The notes: generated by a model not told the origin, from the sequence alone. A stretch of DNA of 49,243 bases from Candidatus Woesebacteria bacterium (GCA_002686465.1 NZCP01000057.1:1-49243); one strand, 5' to 3'; counted from the stretch's first letter, positions 30,435 to 38,211 are shown. Made by a program: numbers and translations.

Positions 30435-32204
30435 TCAGCCTACCTCAAGTTCTGCTAATTTGGCGCCAGTTTGCACAAGCCGTGACTCAAGACTGCTTGC
30501 CTCTCGACCCTTCCCTTGGCTTTCCAGTTTTTTCATCTCATCAGTAAGTTGTTGCATCTCTTCGTGTGTGTCAAAAATCCTAATTGACCTTTTAGTAGAC
30601 TCTAACTCTCTATCGAAAGTTCCCTCGTTTTGGACTTCTTGTGTATCCCTTAAAACAAGTGTTGCAAACAGGTCGACAAGCTCGGCTGGTATGTGACTGG
30701 CAAATAATGATGCGTCAAATTTTTTATGGGTTTTTATCCATTCGTCAAATTCCTCTACAAGCCTCTTGTTGGCTGGATTCTGAATAATTGCTCGTACCTC
30801 TTTGTCGGTATGTAGAAGGTTTACGTTTGTTTGGAATATTAACTGCAAGAGATACTCCTCAAGGAGATCACGTCTTGTCTTGGTTTCTCCTTTTGGAGTA
30901 ACAGGTTCCTGCTGCTTCGACACACGGCGGGGAGCTTCCTCTTTTCCAGCTTGCCGGACAACCGCCTCTTCCGGAACCCCCAACCTTTGAGCAACTTTCT
31001 TTATACAATGTGCTTTAATTATCTCGTCGTCAATACTCCTTAAGACAGGAGCAAGAATTCGACTTATTTTTGATTTCCCCTCAGTTGTTTCTATATCCGC
31101 CTTTTTGAATGCAGAGTCGATTAAAAAGTCATAGATTCCTTGTGCGTTCTTAACTGCTCGGTGCCACATTAATGGTTTTTTTTGGGCCATATCTCCTGGG
31201 TCTTTGAAATCACCAAGATTTACTACCTTCACATCTAAACCTTTATTTTGAGCAATCTCGGCTCCGCGTCGCGCGGCTGCATCCCCCGCCAAGTCACTAT
31301 CAAGAGCTAGTGTAACCTGGGGACAGAATCTATAAATAAGCTCAGACTGCTCTATAGTCAGTGCAGAACCTTTTATTGCCACAACATTACGCACACCTGC
31401 TTGCCAAGAAGATATAGCATCAAGTTCCCCTTCTACAACAACGGCAACACCCGAATCTTTAATTTCCTGCTTTGTGACATCCAAACCGTAAAACATTCTC
31501 CCTTTTTTAAAAACCAAGGTCTCGGGAGTGTTTATGTATTTTGCAAAATCCCCTTTTTCCTCAAGCACTCTGCCGGCAAACCCAAGGGTGTTGCCATAAT
31601 GGTCTTGTAGCGGAAAAATTATCCGCCCTCGAAAGCGATCAAAATATTGATTATTCCTTTTTACCACCACTTCTGCCTTTTCCAATAGACGAGGGTCATA
31701 ATTCCTTTTTTTAGTTAAAAACTGGAAAGTTGAATCTTGCCTATCCGGTGCAAGCCCAAGTTTAAATAACTTAATAGCCTCGCTAGTTATGCCTCGACCT
31801 TTCAGGTAAGATAGAGCTTTTTGACCAAGGTCGTGGCCAACTAACAAAAAGTGGTAAAACTCAGCAACCAGGTTATTGAGTCTATAGATCTCATCTTTTT
31901 CTTGAAAAGAAGTAAAACCTTTAGTGGAACGTAATTTCACTCCTGTCCTATCAGCAAGAATTTTTAACGCTTGGGGGAACTCAATTTTTTCATATTCTGT
32001 TAGAAAACGATAAACATCCCCACCAGCACCACATCCAAAACATTTGAAAATCTGCATTTCTGGGGAAACTATAAATGAAGGAGTTTTTTCAGAATGAAAG
32101 GGACAAATCCCTTTGAAGTTCCTGCCTGCACGTTTCAGTTCGACATGCTCAGAAATCAGATCAACAATATCTGCCTTTCGTTTCACCTCTTCAATTTGAT
32201 CCAT
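30435..32204 (-). CDS. dnaG: DNA primase
   Basis: 589 aa. CHC2 zinc finger ligands are C34, H37 (CPFH) and C55, C58 (CFGC); the core has GFAGRVLEE, the TOPRIM motifs VVVEGELDAIS and ALDSDLAGD; a DnaB-binding C-terminus follows. It makes RNA primers for replication. The ATG at 32204 is chosen because AGGAG lies six bases upstream; a start at 32237 would put the Shine-Dalgarno inside the gene. Confidence 0.97.
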   Translation of the reverse strand: MDQIEEVKRKADIVDLISEHVELKRAGRNFKGICPFHSEKTPSFIVSPEMQIFKCFGCGAGGDVYRFLTEYEKIEFPQALKILADRTGVKLRSTKGFTSFQEKDEIYRLNNLVAEFYHFLLVGHDLGQKALSYLKGRGITSEAIKLFKLGLAPDRQDSTFQFLTKKRNYDPRLLEKAEVVVKRNNQYFDRFRGRIIFPLQDHYGNTLGFAGRVLEEKGDFAKYINTPETLVFKKGRMFYGLDVTKQEIKDSGVAVVVEGELDAISSWQAGVRNVVAIKGSALTIEQSELIYRFCPQVTLALDSDLAGDAAARRGAEIAQNKGLDVKVVNLGDFKDPGDMAQKKPLMWHRAVKNAQGIYDFLIDSAFKKADIETTEGKSKISRILAPVLRSIDDEIIKAHCIKKVAQRLGVPEEAVVRQAGKEEAPRRVSKQQEPVTPKGETKTRRDLLEEYLLQLIFQTNVNLLHTDKEVRAIIQNPANKRLVEEFDEWIKTHKKFDASLFASHIPAELVDLFATLVLRDTQEVQNEGTFDRELESTKRSIRIFDTHEEMQQLTDEMKKLESQGKGREASSLESRLVQTGAKLAELEVG

Positions 32205-32240
32205 AGTAAGCTCCTGTGGCAGAAAAACTGTGAGCAATGG

Positions 32241-32280
32241 CGGATTTATCTCGCCGACGCTTCACTTTGGCGAAGCAAGG
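32241..32280 (-). repeat. 40-base tRNA-Ser-associated repeat, copy A
   Basis: Directly follows the discriminator base of tRNA-Ser(CGA). It matches copy B at 33962-34001 at 38 of 40 bases and contains the hairpin-forming GCTTCGCC...GAAGC core. Confidence 0.8.
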
Positions 32281-32366
32281 CGGAGGGTACAGGATTCGAA
32301 CCTGTGCGGACTTTGCAGCCCAATGGTTTTCGAAACCACCGCCTTTAACCACTCAGCCAACCCTCC
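32281..32366 (-). tRNA. tRNA-Ser (anticodon CGA)
   Basis: 86 bases, acceptor GGAGGGT/ACCCTCC, anticodon loop TTCGAAA, long class II variable arm, discriminator G. CCA is not encoded. Confidence 0.95.
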
Positions 32367-32372
32367 ATTAAA

Positions 32373-32843
32373 TTACTTTCCTGCGATCCTTTTTTCAGGA
32401 TTTCTCTTTTTTCTTCTGTACCATTCCTTCAAAACCATATTAGCTTGACTGAAAAACCTCTGTTCGCGAACTAAAGAAAGCTTCCTGCGCGCCTTGGCAT
32501 AAGGTAGCCAGTCTCCCTCAAGAGATATGGGTCCTTCTCCTTCTTCCCTGATAAACCCCCCTCTTAAGAGGTAAAAGATAATCTTTGTCCCCACAGATAC
32601 ACCGTTGGCGGTAGTTGAGATGGTTGTTCGTCCCGCCTCCTCAAGCACAGTTACCTTTAGCCGACCATCTTCACGCAAATATCTTAAGATTGCTTGGACC
32701 GATGACCCGCCAGGTCGAACAAGAATTTTTGGCAACTCCCAATCGCCATTACCCTCCTTAGATTTAGGCTGGGTAACAAACCAGGTGATAACACCATGCT
32801 TTTTTCTATAAATAACTGCTCCTGATACTAGATTGTCTGCCAT
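32373..32843 (-). CDS. Degenerate Nudix-like protein starting 2 bases after tRNA-Ser
   Basis: 156 aa. SGAVIYRKKHGVITWFVTQP and GDWELPKI resemble the start of a Nudix domain, but the region where the Nudix box (GX5EX7REUXEEXGU) should lie reads RYLREDGRLKVTVLEEAG and lacks the metal-binding pattern. It may be an inactive or repurposed relative. The ATG follows the tRNA-Ser(GGA) discriminator after two bases (CC), so the mRNA must come from the tRNA transcript. Upstream in-frame starts lie inside the tRNA and are rejected. Confidence 0.7.
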   Translation of the reverse strand: MADNLVSGAVIYRKKHGVITWFVTQPKSKEGNGDWELPKILVRPGGSSVQAILRYLREDGRLKVTVLEEAGRTTISTTANGVSVGTKIIFYLLRGGFIREEGEGPISLEGDWLPYAKARRKLSLVREQRFFSQANMVLKEWYRRKKRNPEKRIAGK

Positions 32844-32845
32844 GG

Positions 32846-32932
32846 CGGTGAGGGTGGGATTCGAACCCACGGTAACTTTGCAGCCACACTCGCTTTCCAA
32901 GCGAGCCCGTTCGACCACTCCGGCACCTCACC
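32846..32932 (-). tRNA. tRNA-Ser (anticodon GGA)
   Basis: 87 bases, acceptor GGTGAGG/CCTCACC, anticodon loop TTGGAAA, long variable arm, discriminator G. CC follows, then the ATG of the Nudix-like gene. Confidence 0.95.
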
Positions 32933-32944
32933 CTATTTGCGGAC

Positions 32945-33040
32945 CGTACAAATTTGTGAACAAATTTTACGCCTCAGCAACGTAAAAATCTTTTGATTTT
33001 GAGCTTGCGAAAATCAAGCTCTGCTTATTTTGTACGTTGC
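32945..33040. repeat. Compound palindrome between tRNA-Arg and tRNA-Ser
   Basis: First hairpin CGTA(C)AAATTTG-TGAA-CAAATTTTACG (32945-32971). Then outer arms GCAACGTA (32977-32984) and TACGTTGC (33033-33040) enclose AAAATC-TTTT-GATTTT and GAGCTTG...CAAGCTC (33001-33021). The topology repeats that of 16414-16490 with unrelated sequence. Confidence 0.75.
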
Positions 33041-33112
33041 GTCCCCGGGAGGAATCGAACCTCCAACCTCCTGGTCCGCAACCAAACGCTCTATCCGTTG
33101 AGCTACGGGGAC
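33040..33112 (-). tRNA. tRNA-Arg (anticodon GCG)
   Basis: 73 bases, acceptor GTCCCCG/CGGGGAC, T arm GGAGG-TTCGATT-CCTCC, anticodon loop TTGCGGA. Most bacteria use ACG, read as ICG after TadA editing; here G34 would read CGC and CGU without inosine. Confidence 0.92.
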
Positions 33113-33172
33113 CAATCCAGGCATATTTTACCAAATTCTGCCTCAAAAGTCTTGTGGGAAAAGAAAAGAAGA

Positions 33173-33712
33173 TTATTCTTCAAACGGAACCTTTTTAGAA
33201 ACCCAAGCCGCCGCCCTATCTAAAAAGCTAGGAGCTGCTTCTTCAAAGGGTATATATTCCTCTAGAGCATCCTGAATTTTTGCCTTGTCATGTCCCCAAA
33301 CAACCACCTCAAGCCTGCCTGGTAAAACCGTGCTCTCAATAACTAAAAGATCGTGCCCAAAGCGCCTGGTAAACCAAAACCGGCGAAGATTGTCCCAATG
33401 GTACTTCTTCCCAGAAAAAGAAACTCCTTTATTTGTTACATTGTGCTCAACTTCTTCAGGTGGAACAGTTGAAAGTACATAAACAAGAAAAACCAACGAC
33501 ATAACTACAGCCACAGCCAAAATGCCCTCTAAAAAGAAGAATATCAATCCTATTAGAAACGCTAGTGCTGCTACTGTGGTGAAGAAATTCTTGTCACGAC
33601 GTTTAAAAGGTCTTGCTGGAACCTTCCAGGAAAACAATACCTCCTCTTTTTGAGGTCGTGGGGGATCATTTGCAATTGGCTGACCAACTTGAGCCGGTGT
33701 TTGTTCTTCCAT
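33173..33712 (-). CDS. Two-helix membrane protein with cytoplasmic C-domain
   Basis: 179 aa: polar Pro-rich N-terminus, two transmembrane helices (about 44-62 and 65-83), then a C-terminal domain with KYHWDNLRRFWFTRRFGHD that resembles a PH-like or DUF5673-like fold. It has an extended -10 box TG-A-TACAAT at 33728-33736 and GGAG before the ATG. Function unknown. Confidence 0.8.
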   Translation of the reverse strand: MEEQTPAQVGQPIANDPPRPQKEEVLFSWKVPARPFKRRDKNFFTTVAALAFLIGLIFFFLEGILAVAVVMSLVFLVYVLSTVPPEEVEHNVTNKGVSFSGKKYHWDNLRRFWFTRRFGHDLLVIESTVLPGRLEVVVWGHDKAKIQDALEEYIPFEEAAPSFLDRAAAWVSKKVPFEE

Positions 33713-33743
33713 GGCAGCTCCGCTTCAATTGTATCACACTTTT

Positions 33744-33752
33744 TGGTATACT
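33744..33752 (+). promoter_or_regulatory. Extended -10 promoter upstream of tRNA-Ser(GCT)
   Basis: TG-G-TATACT, with expected start near 33759, immediately before the 11-base duplicate of the tRNA 5' end. Confidence 0.6.
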
Positions 33753-33760
33753 TTAGCCAG

Positions 33761-33876
33761 GGAGGAGTCGCATAACAACCTGCGCTTTGCGCAGAACGTT
33801 GGGCACTCATAACAACCTGCTTCGCCAAGTCAGACTTGGCTTCGCAGAACGTTGGGTGCCCCCTCTTTGTAGACTT
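33761..33876. mobile_element. Palindromic insertion element flanked by an 11-bp duplication
   Basis: GGAGGAGTCGC occurs at 33761-33771 and again at 33877-33887 as the first 11 bases of tRNA-Ser(GCT). Between them are two tandem palindromic units (from 33771 and 33808), each CATAACAACCTGC...GCAGAACGTTGGG, the second with the long stem GCCAAGTC/GACTTGGC. The layout fits insertion at the tRNA 5' end with target duplication. The AAC/GTT arms also resemble integron attC boxes. Confidence 0.6.
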
Positions 33877-33961
33877 GGAGGAGTCGCCTAGTGGCCGATG
33901 GCAGGGGCTTGCTAAGCCTCGCCCTTTACAGGGCACGTGGGTTCGAATCCCACCTCCTCCG
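33877..33961 (+). tRNA. tRNA-Ser (anticodon GCT)
   Basis: 85 bases, acceptor GGAGGAG/CTCCTCC, anticodon in CTTGCTAAG, class II variable arm, discriminator G. It reads AGC/AGU codons. Confidence 0.95.
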
Positions 33962-34001
33962 CCTTGCTTCGCCAAAGCGAAGCGTCGGCGAGATGAATCC
34001 G
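33962..34001 (+). repeat. 40-base tRNA-Ser-associated repeat, copy B
   Basis: Directly follows tRNA-Ser(GCT); 38 of 40 bases equal copy A (32241-32280). Confidence 0.8.
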
Positions 34002-34008
34002 CTTTTCC

Positions 34009-34248
34009 ATGTGGTATGTTTACATCCTGAAGTGTGGAGACAAGAAAACTTATATAGGATGTACAAACGACTTAAAAAATAGGCTTTTAAGGCATCAAAG
34101 AGGACACATCGCCGCAACAAAGAAGAGATTGCCAGTTAACTTAATAGCTTATTTTGGAGTTAAAAGCAAAGGTAAAGCTTTTGCGTTTGAACAGTACTTA
34201 AAAACAGGGACTGGAAGGATATTTTTACAGAAGAGGTTGTTCTCATAA
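34009..34248 (+). CDS. GIY-YIG nuclease-domain protein
   Basis: 79 aa. VYILKCGDKKTYIGCTNDL and LLRHQRGH give the GIY-YIG core (V-Y-I...Y-I-G), with an Arg and His in the helix and an EQYLKTGTG end as in the YhbQ/UPF0213 type. Such small proteins may cut branched or damaged DNA. It lies between two tRNA-Ser genes and just after repeat copy B; a link with mobile DNA is possible but not shown. Confidence 0.85.
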   Translation: MWYVYILKCGDKKTYIGCTNDLKNRLLRHQRGHIAATKKRLPVNLIAYFGVKSKGKAFAFEQYLKTGTGRIFLQKRLFS

Positions 34249-34251
34249 CAT

Positions 34252-34335
34252 GGAGGGTTGGCCGAGTGGTTTATGGCGCGGGTCTTGAAAACCCGTGGGC
34301 GCAAGCCCTCACAGGTTCGAATCCTGTACCCTCCG
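34252..34335 (+). tRNA. tRNA-Ser (anticodon TGA)
   Basis: 84 bases, acceptor GGAGGGT/ACCCTCC, anticodon loop CTTGAAA, long variable arm, discriminator G. CA follows instead of CCA. Confidence 0.95.
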
Positions 34336-34363
34336 CACCGCTTGCAAATCCTCCAAAATAGAC

Positions 34364-34380
34364 CTACTATTTAAGTAGGC
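34364..34380 (+). other. Hairpin just before the SemiSWEET-like start codon
   Basis: CCTACT and AGTAGG arms flank a short AT loop and end three bases before the ATG at 34383. It may set the mRNA 5' end or block ribosome loading. Confidence 0.45.
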
Positions 34381-34382
34381 CA

Positions 34383-34727
34383 ATGACACACCACGATCGC
34401 GGTCTACACCACTTCCACGTTAGAAAACGAATCTATCAGAAGTACGAGCCTTATCCGCACCCTAACAAATGGAAAAGATTTGTAGATAAATTTATTTATG
34501 TCGTGGCGATAGTTTCCCCCCTTATGACCACCCATCAGGTTGCGAAAATTTGGCTTGAGCAAGATCCGTCCGGGGTTTCTGTAATTACCTGGGGTGCCTC
34601 CGTGGCAACGGGAAGCTTTTGGTTAACATATGGAATATTGCACAAAGCAAGGCCGATCATTCTTGCTAGTTCTTTGGGGATTTTACTTAGCATCTCAATC
34701 GTAATTGGCATTCTTTTGTATAGGTAA
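34383..34727 (+). CDS. SemiSWEET/PQ-loop-like membrane protein
   Basis: 114 aa: a His/Arg-rich N-terminal extension of about 33 residues, then three transmembrane helices. PLMTTHQVAKIWLEQDPSGV and SFWLTYGILH match the PQ-loop/MtN3 half-transporter pattern (the PQ site reads HQ). SemiSWEETs dimerise to move sugars. It follows tRNA-Ser(TGA) by 47 bases. Confidence 0.8.
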   Translation: MTHHDRGLHHFHVRKRIYQKYEPYPHPNKWKRFVDKFIYVVAIVSPLMTTHQVAKIWLEQDPSGVSVITWGASVATGSFWLTYGILHKARPIILASSLGILLSISIVIGILLYR

Positions 34728-34730
34728 CAA

Positions 34731-35426
34731 CTACCTTGCCAAAGTCAGGCACCAAACGCGATTAAAGCCCGCCTTTTTAAGAACTTTTACCGCTTCTTTC
34801 ATTGTCGACCCGCTCGTCCAAACATCATCGAAAAGAAGAATTTTAGACGATTTGGGAATTAAATGGTCGGAGTCCAAAACAAAAGCATCCTTGATGTTCT
34901 TTTCCCTTTCTTTTTCTTTTAATCCAACTTGGGAACCAGTCATTTTCTTGCGGCGAAGAGGCGATGCAACTCTCCACTGCATAATTTGTGCCAAAATTTT
35001 GGCGATTTCCTCCGCATGATTAAAACCCCGCCGATTATTCCTGGTCCAATGAAGAGGTATGGGAACAATACAAAACCCACTGCTTTGCCACTCGGGCGCA
35101 CTAAGGCTTGACCGAGTCCAATTTTTAAGTGTCCCACCAACGGGGGACGCAAGACTGAGCACTACCTCCACAACATACTTATATTTCAACTTGGAGATAA
35201 GTTTTCGAGGTACCCCTTCATAAGCCCAGATAGACGTTAATCCGTCAGGAACCAACCCTTTTTTACACCTAGTATGGGTTGCTCCATCAACAGCCGGCCT
35301 TTCGCAAACCGGGCAAACCTGAGGAAAATGAAGTTTTGCTCCCGTAATACATTTCGCACAAAAATAAGTACCACTCTTGTTGCAACCTGTACATCGTTTT
35401 GGGTAAAGAAGGTCAAAAATAGACAT
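34731..35426 (-). CDS. comF: ComF-family phosphoribosyltransferase-like protein
   Basis: 231 aa. An N-terminal double zinc ribbon (CTGCNKSGTYFCAKC and CPVCERP), then PIPLHWTRNNRRGFNHAE and the phosphoribosyl-pyrophosphate motif ILLFDDVWTSGSTMKEA. ComF proteins take part in DNA uptake. It ends 3 bases from the SemiSWEET stop and is divergent from smpB. Confidence 0.92.
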   Translation of the reverse strand: MSIFDLLYPKRCTGCNKSGTYFCAKCITGAKLHFPQVCPVCERPAVDGATHTRCKKGLVPDGLTSIWAYEGVPRKLISKLKYKYVVEVVLSLASPVGGTLKNWTRSSLSAPEWQSSGFCIVPIPLHWTRNNRRGFNHAEEIAKILAQIMQWRVASPLRRKKMTGSQVGLKEKEREKNIKDAFVLDSDHLIPKSSKILLFDDVWTSGSTMKEAVKVLKKAGFNRVWCLTLAR

Positions 35427-35441
35427 TACACCCTATTGTAA

Positions 35442-35447
35442 TATACT
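35442..35447 (+). promoter_or_regulatory. -10 box of smpB-ssrA
   Basis: TATACT, 6 bases before the smpB ATG, preceded 17 bases upstream by ATAGAC. Confidence 0.55.
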
Positions 35448-35453
35448 TGAGGC

Positions 35454-35891
35454 ATGCGAATCCTTAATCGCCGTGCTCGACACGATTACCAAATTTTAGA
35501 GAGTTTTGAAGCAGGAGTCGCTCTAACCGGTGCAGAAGTAAAGTCAATAAAGGAAGGCAGAGCCGATCTTGGTGGGTCTTTTGCACAAATACGGGACGGT
35601 GAGGCCTGGCTTTTGGGTGCAAACATCCCTCTATATAAAGGGTCTTCTGGAGCTGCAGATTACGACCCTTTGCGCATTAGAAAACTCCTTGTACACCGAA
35701 AAGAAATAGTTTCACTGGAGACTAAAATCAAGCAAAAGAAATTGACTCTCGTGCCTATCTCGTTGTATACTAAAGGCCGACTAGTCAAGGTTAAAGTGGC
35801 CTTGGGTCGCGGCAAGAAAAAGTACGAAAAAAGGGACGCAAAGAGACAAAAGGATATACAAAGAGAGATCGAACGGGAGTTAAAAAACTAA
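35454..35891 (+). CDS. smpB: SsrA-binding protein SmpB
   Basis: 145 aa. NRRARHDYQILESFEAGVAL, TGAEVKSIKEGRADL and the basic tail (KKKYEKRDAKRQKDIQRE) are diagnostic. SmpB carries tmRNA into stalled ribosomes. The ATG is 6 bases after a -10 box, so it is probably leaderless. Its stop codon is immediately followed by the first base of ssrA. Confidence 0.97.
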   Translation: MRILNRRARHDYQILESFEAGVALTGAEVKSIKEGRADLGGSFAQIRDGEAWLLGANIPLYKGSSGAADYDPLRIRKLLVHRKEIVSLETKIKQKKLTLVPISLYTKGRLVKVKVALGRGKKKYEKRDAKRQKDIQREIERELKN

Positions 35892-36271
35892 GGGGATGAC
35901 AGGTTTCGACGGAATTGCACTTTGACACGTTGCAGGCCGAGTTTGGCTAAAACTCGAAAAACAGAGCCAAAACTTTTAACTGGCACGGGTAAATCCGTAG
36001 CTCCAGTTTATGGTAATGGTGTCGCTCCGGCGATGCTAGTAGCTTAACTGGCATCCGTATTGTGTGTTCCTGATCGCAAAATACTGGGTGTTAACCTAGT
36101 CAGGATGCTGCTGATAACCTAATCAGTATCAGCTCAAGACTTTGATTCTTGTAAACGCTAACACTTTTGCTTGTTGAGGATGTGTTTATAAGTAAAATTT
36201 TCAACAAACTAAGCTTGTAGATACGTACATTGTGTTTTTTTCGGACGAGGGTTCAAATCCCTCCATCTCCA
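35892..36271 (+). ncRNA. ssrA: tmRNA
   Basis: 380 bases. 5' GGGGATGACAGGTTTCGACG and 3' CGAGGGTTCAAATCCCTC-CATCTCC-A form the tRNA-like domain. CGAGTTT...AAACTCG with GGCT/AGCC gives pseudoknot 1. The best tag frame is 35982-36047: 21 codons beginning GTGKSV and ending PAMLVA before TAA. The first codon then would be GGC (Gly) rather than the usual Ala; the nearby GCA frame meets a stop after five codons. CCA is not encoded. Confidence 0.93.
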
Positions 36272-36329
36272 CTCACAGGGCTCATGGATCTGGAGTGATT
36301 TGCCGACAAGTAAGGAAAATCTCACACAG

Positions 36330-38207
36330 CTACTGTAGCGCAATCTCCAAAATCTTTGTTTCGGTTAGAAGAAAAATCTTACCTACAGAGGTCGAAACTA
36401 CAAAATCTCGGGCTTCTGCAACCTCTTTTGTCTTGTATTGTTTTTTGTAATCTCCTTTTTTATCCACCTCAACTATTCTTCCTGCTGCACGATCCAGGAT
36501 AAACACGCTTTCCAAAGTTTCATCTGTGTAAAGAGCTTTTGGTTCAGCAAGATCTTCATCCATCCCTGAGATTGAAAATCTCTCAGGAGCCCCTCGTGTA
36601 AATTTACTAATTTTGCCGCTCGATGCCAAGATCCAAATTGACCCATCTATCGCTAAATCGACAGTATCTGTTAAGTCGGGCGTCACACCCTTGCCGAACC
36701 ACTTTTGCTTTGCCCCAAATCCATCATCAATTGCCGGATAACGCCAAATCTCTCCACTTTGCGAGACCAAATATAGATTCCCTCCAAAAGCTCCGATTTT
36801 TATTATTGCCCCCCAATCCTCATCTTCGTCAGCAATGGTATCTACTCCCCCACGCTTATCTACTTCAATTATTCCTCTGTCTCCGAAAGAGAAATAGCGC
36901 CCGCCGTACAGAGAAATCACCGAGGGTCTCCCTAGCTTTCCAGCGCCGGCAACAACTGTTGTCTCTTTATTCTCAGCAGAAATAGAAAAAATTCTATCCC
37001 CTGCGCGGTCCAAAACCGCCAAATCCTCTTCATGAAGTACGATTTCTGATGCAGCAACTCCAGAACGTACCAAGGACAGGTCGAGAAAAACTCCTGTTTG
37101 CGCCTCAACAAGCCCAAGTAATGTTGAAGTGTTATCTTCAATCCCTTTGATTAGTTCATCAAGCTGTGGGTCTTCAACCCCTTCACTCTTAAGAATGCCG
37201 GCAAGTTCCTTTGATTGCAAAAAAAGCTCCTTTGCTCGCAGGGAATCTATATCCTTTTGCAAAAGCGCGTCCTGATAGTCGTTTCGCGCCTGTGTCAAAC
37301 GATCTTCGTACGAAGATCGGTAGTTTAAAAGGTCTTTTTGTCGGGTTCCAAAAATAATACTAACAGAAAGAAGAAGTAGTAAAACAACGCCGATAAAAAC
37401 CGTAGTCCGACGAGAAGGACCAGTGTTATGTCTTATATGAATTTGCTTCTCTGGCAGTTTTGACGCAAGAAAATGAATTCGGTTTTTTATAAAGCCGGGA
37501 AATACGCTTTTTAAACCTAAAATCTTCTCGACAACCACTTTTCCCTTGTCTAAAGGTGGCAATTCATCTGTGTGACCCTCATCTCTTTCTTGCCCTATTC
37601 TGACCAGACCGGCTGCTGCTAACACGTCATCTCTTTTATGCACTTGAGCAACCAAACTGTCGGCCACATCCTGAAACTGCGAATCTGACAAAATATCCCC
37701 CAAAGACGCAGGGGGAACAGCTTGAAAAAAACCTTCTGTTCCAAACAGGAAAATGTCGCCCACTTGCGGTGTTCCAGAAAGTGATACCACATCCTGACCA
37801 CTGCCAGACAACAACTGTATCAGCTTTCCATCGCGCTTGAGATAAACCGACCCTCGTCCTAAAATGCAAAAATACGCATAATTGCCCCAAATTACCAAGG
37901 CAGCAATTTCCACGCCAAGCAAGGGAAATTCTTGGGAGACACGAACAAGAGAGGATTTAAGGCGATCAAAAGGTGAACCTTCTGTTTTGCCAAAATACTC
38001 CTCATGGAGCCTCGTTAAAACCTCACGCCCAATTTCTACAGACCCGGTTTCCTTTTCAACTGCCTCCTCACCACCCTTGAGTGCAATCGCTGCGACAATT
38101 TCGCCGTGTTCTTGCTTTTTGTCTTCGTCTTGTGGAGAAAAACTATGGACTTGTGTCCACATCTGGCCATGGTTTGCACCGACAATTTTGGCAGTGGCAG
38201 CATGCAT
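36330..38207 (-). CDS. PP2C-like domain, transmembrane helix and beta-propeller protein
   Basis: 625 aa. Residues 1-200 resemble a PPM/PP2C phosphatase (GEIVAAIALKG, ALVIWGNYAYFCILGRGSVY, GDIFLFGTEGFF) but the DGxGG metal motif is missing, so it is probably a pseudophosphatase. A transmembrane helix lies at about 268-287, a coiled region at 295-345, and repeated blades (SVISLYGGRYF; NLYLVSQSGEIWRYP; SIWILASSGKI) form an outside propeller from about 370 to the end. It would link an outside sensor to a cytoplasmic domain. Confidence 0.8.
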   Translation of the reverse strand: MHAATAKIVGANHGQMWTQVHSFSPQDEDKKQEHGEIVAAIALKGGEEAVEKETGSVEIGREVLTRLHEEYFGKTEGSPFDRLKSSLVRVSQEFPLLGVEIAALVIWGNYAYFCILGRGSVYLKRDGKLIQLLSGSGQDVVSLSGTPQVGDIFLFGTEGFFQAVPPASLGDILSDSQFQDVADSLVAQVHKRDDVLAAAGLVRIGQERDEGHTDELPPLDKGKVVVEKILGLKSVFPGFIKNRIHFLASKLPEKQIHIRHNTGPSRRTTVFIGVVLLLLLSVSIIFGTRQKDLLNYRSSYEDRLTQARNDYQDALLQKDIDSLRAKELFLQSKELAGILKSEGVEDPQLDELIKGIEDNTSTLLGLVEAQTGVFLDLSLVRSGVAASEIVLHEEDLAVLDRAGDRIFSISAENKETTVVAGAGKLGRPSVISLYGGRYFSFGDRGIIEVDKRGGVDTIADEDEDWGAIIKIGAFGGNLYLVSQSGEIWRYPAIDDGFGAKQKWFGKGVTPDLTDTVDLAIDGSIWILASSGKISKFTRGAPERFSISGMDEDLAEPKALYTDETLESVFILDRAAGRIVEVDKKGDYKKQYKTKEVAEARDFVVSTSVGKIFLLTETKILEIALQ

Positions 38208-38211
38208 TTTC

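Noticed and set aside
33761..33857. Firm call as an integron attC pair
   Set aside because: The left box GCATAAC does not fully fit RYYYAAC, no integron integrase is visible and no cassette genes follow. Kept only as an alternative within the palindromic-element entry.
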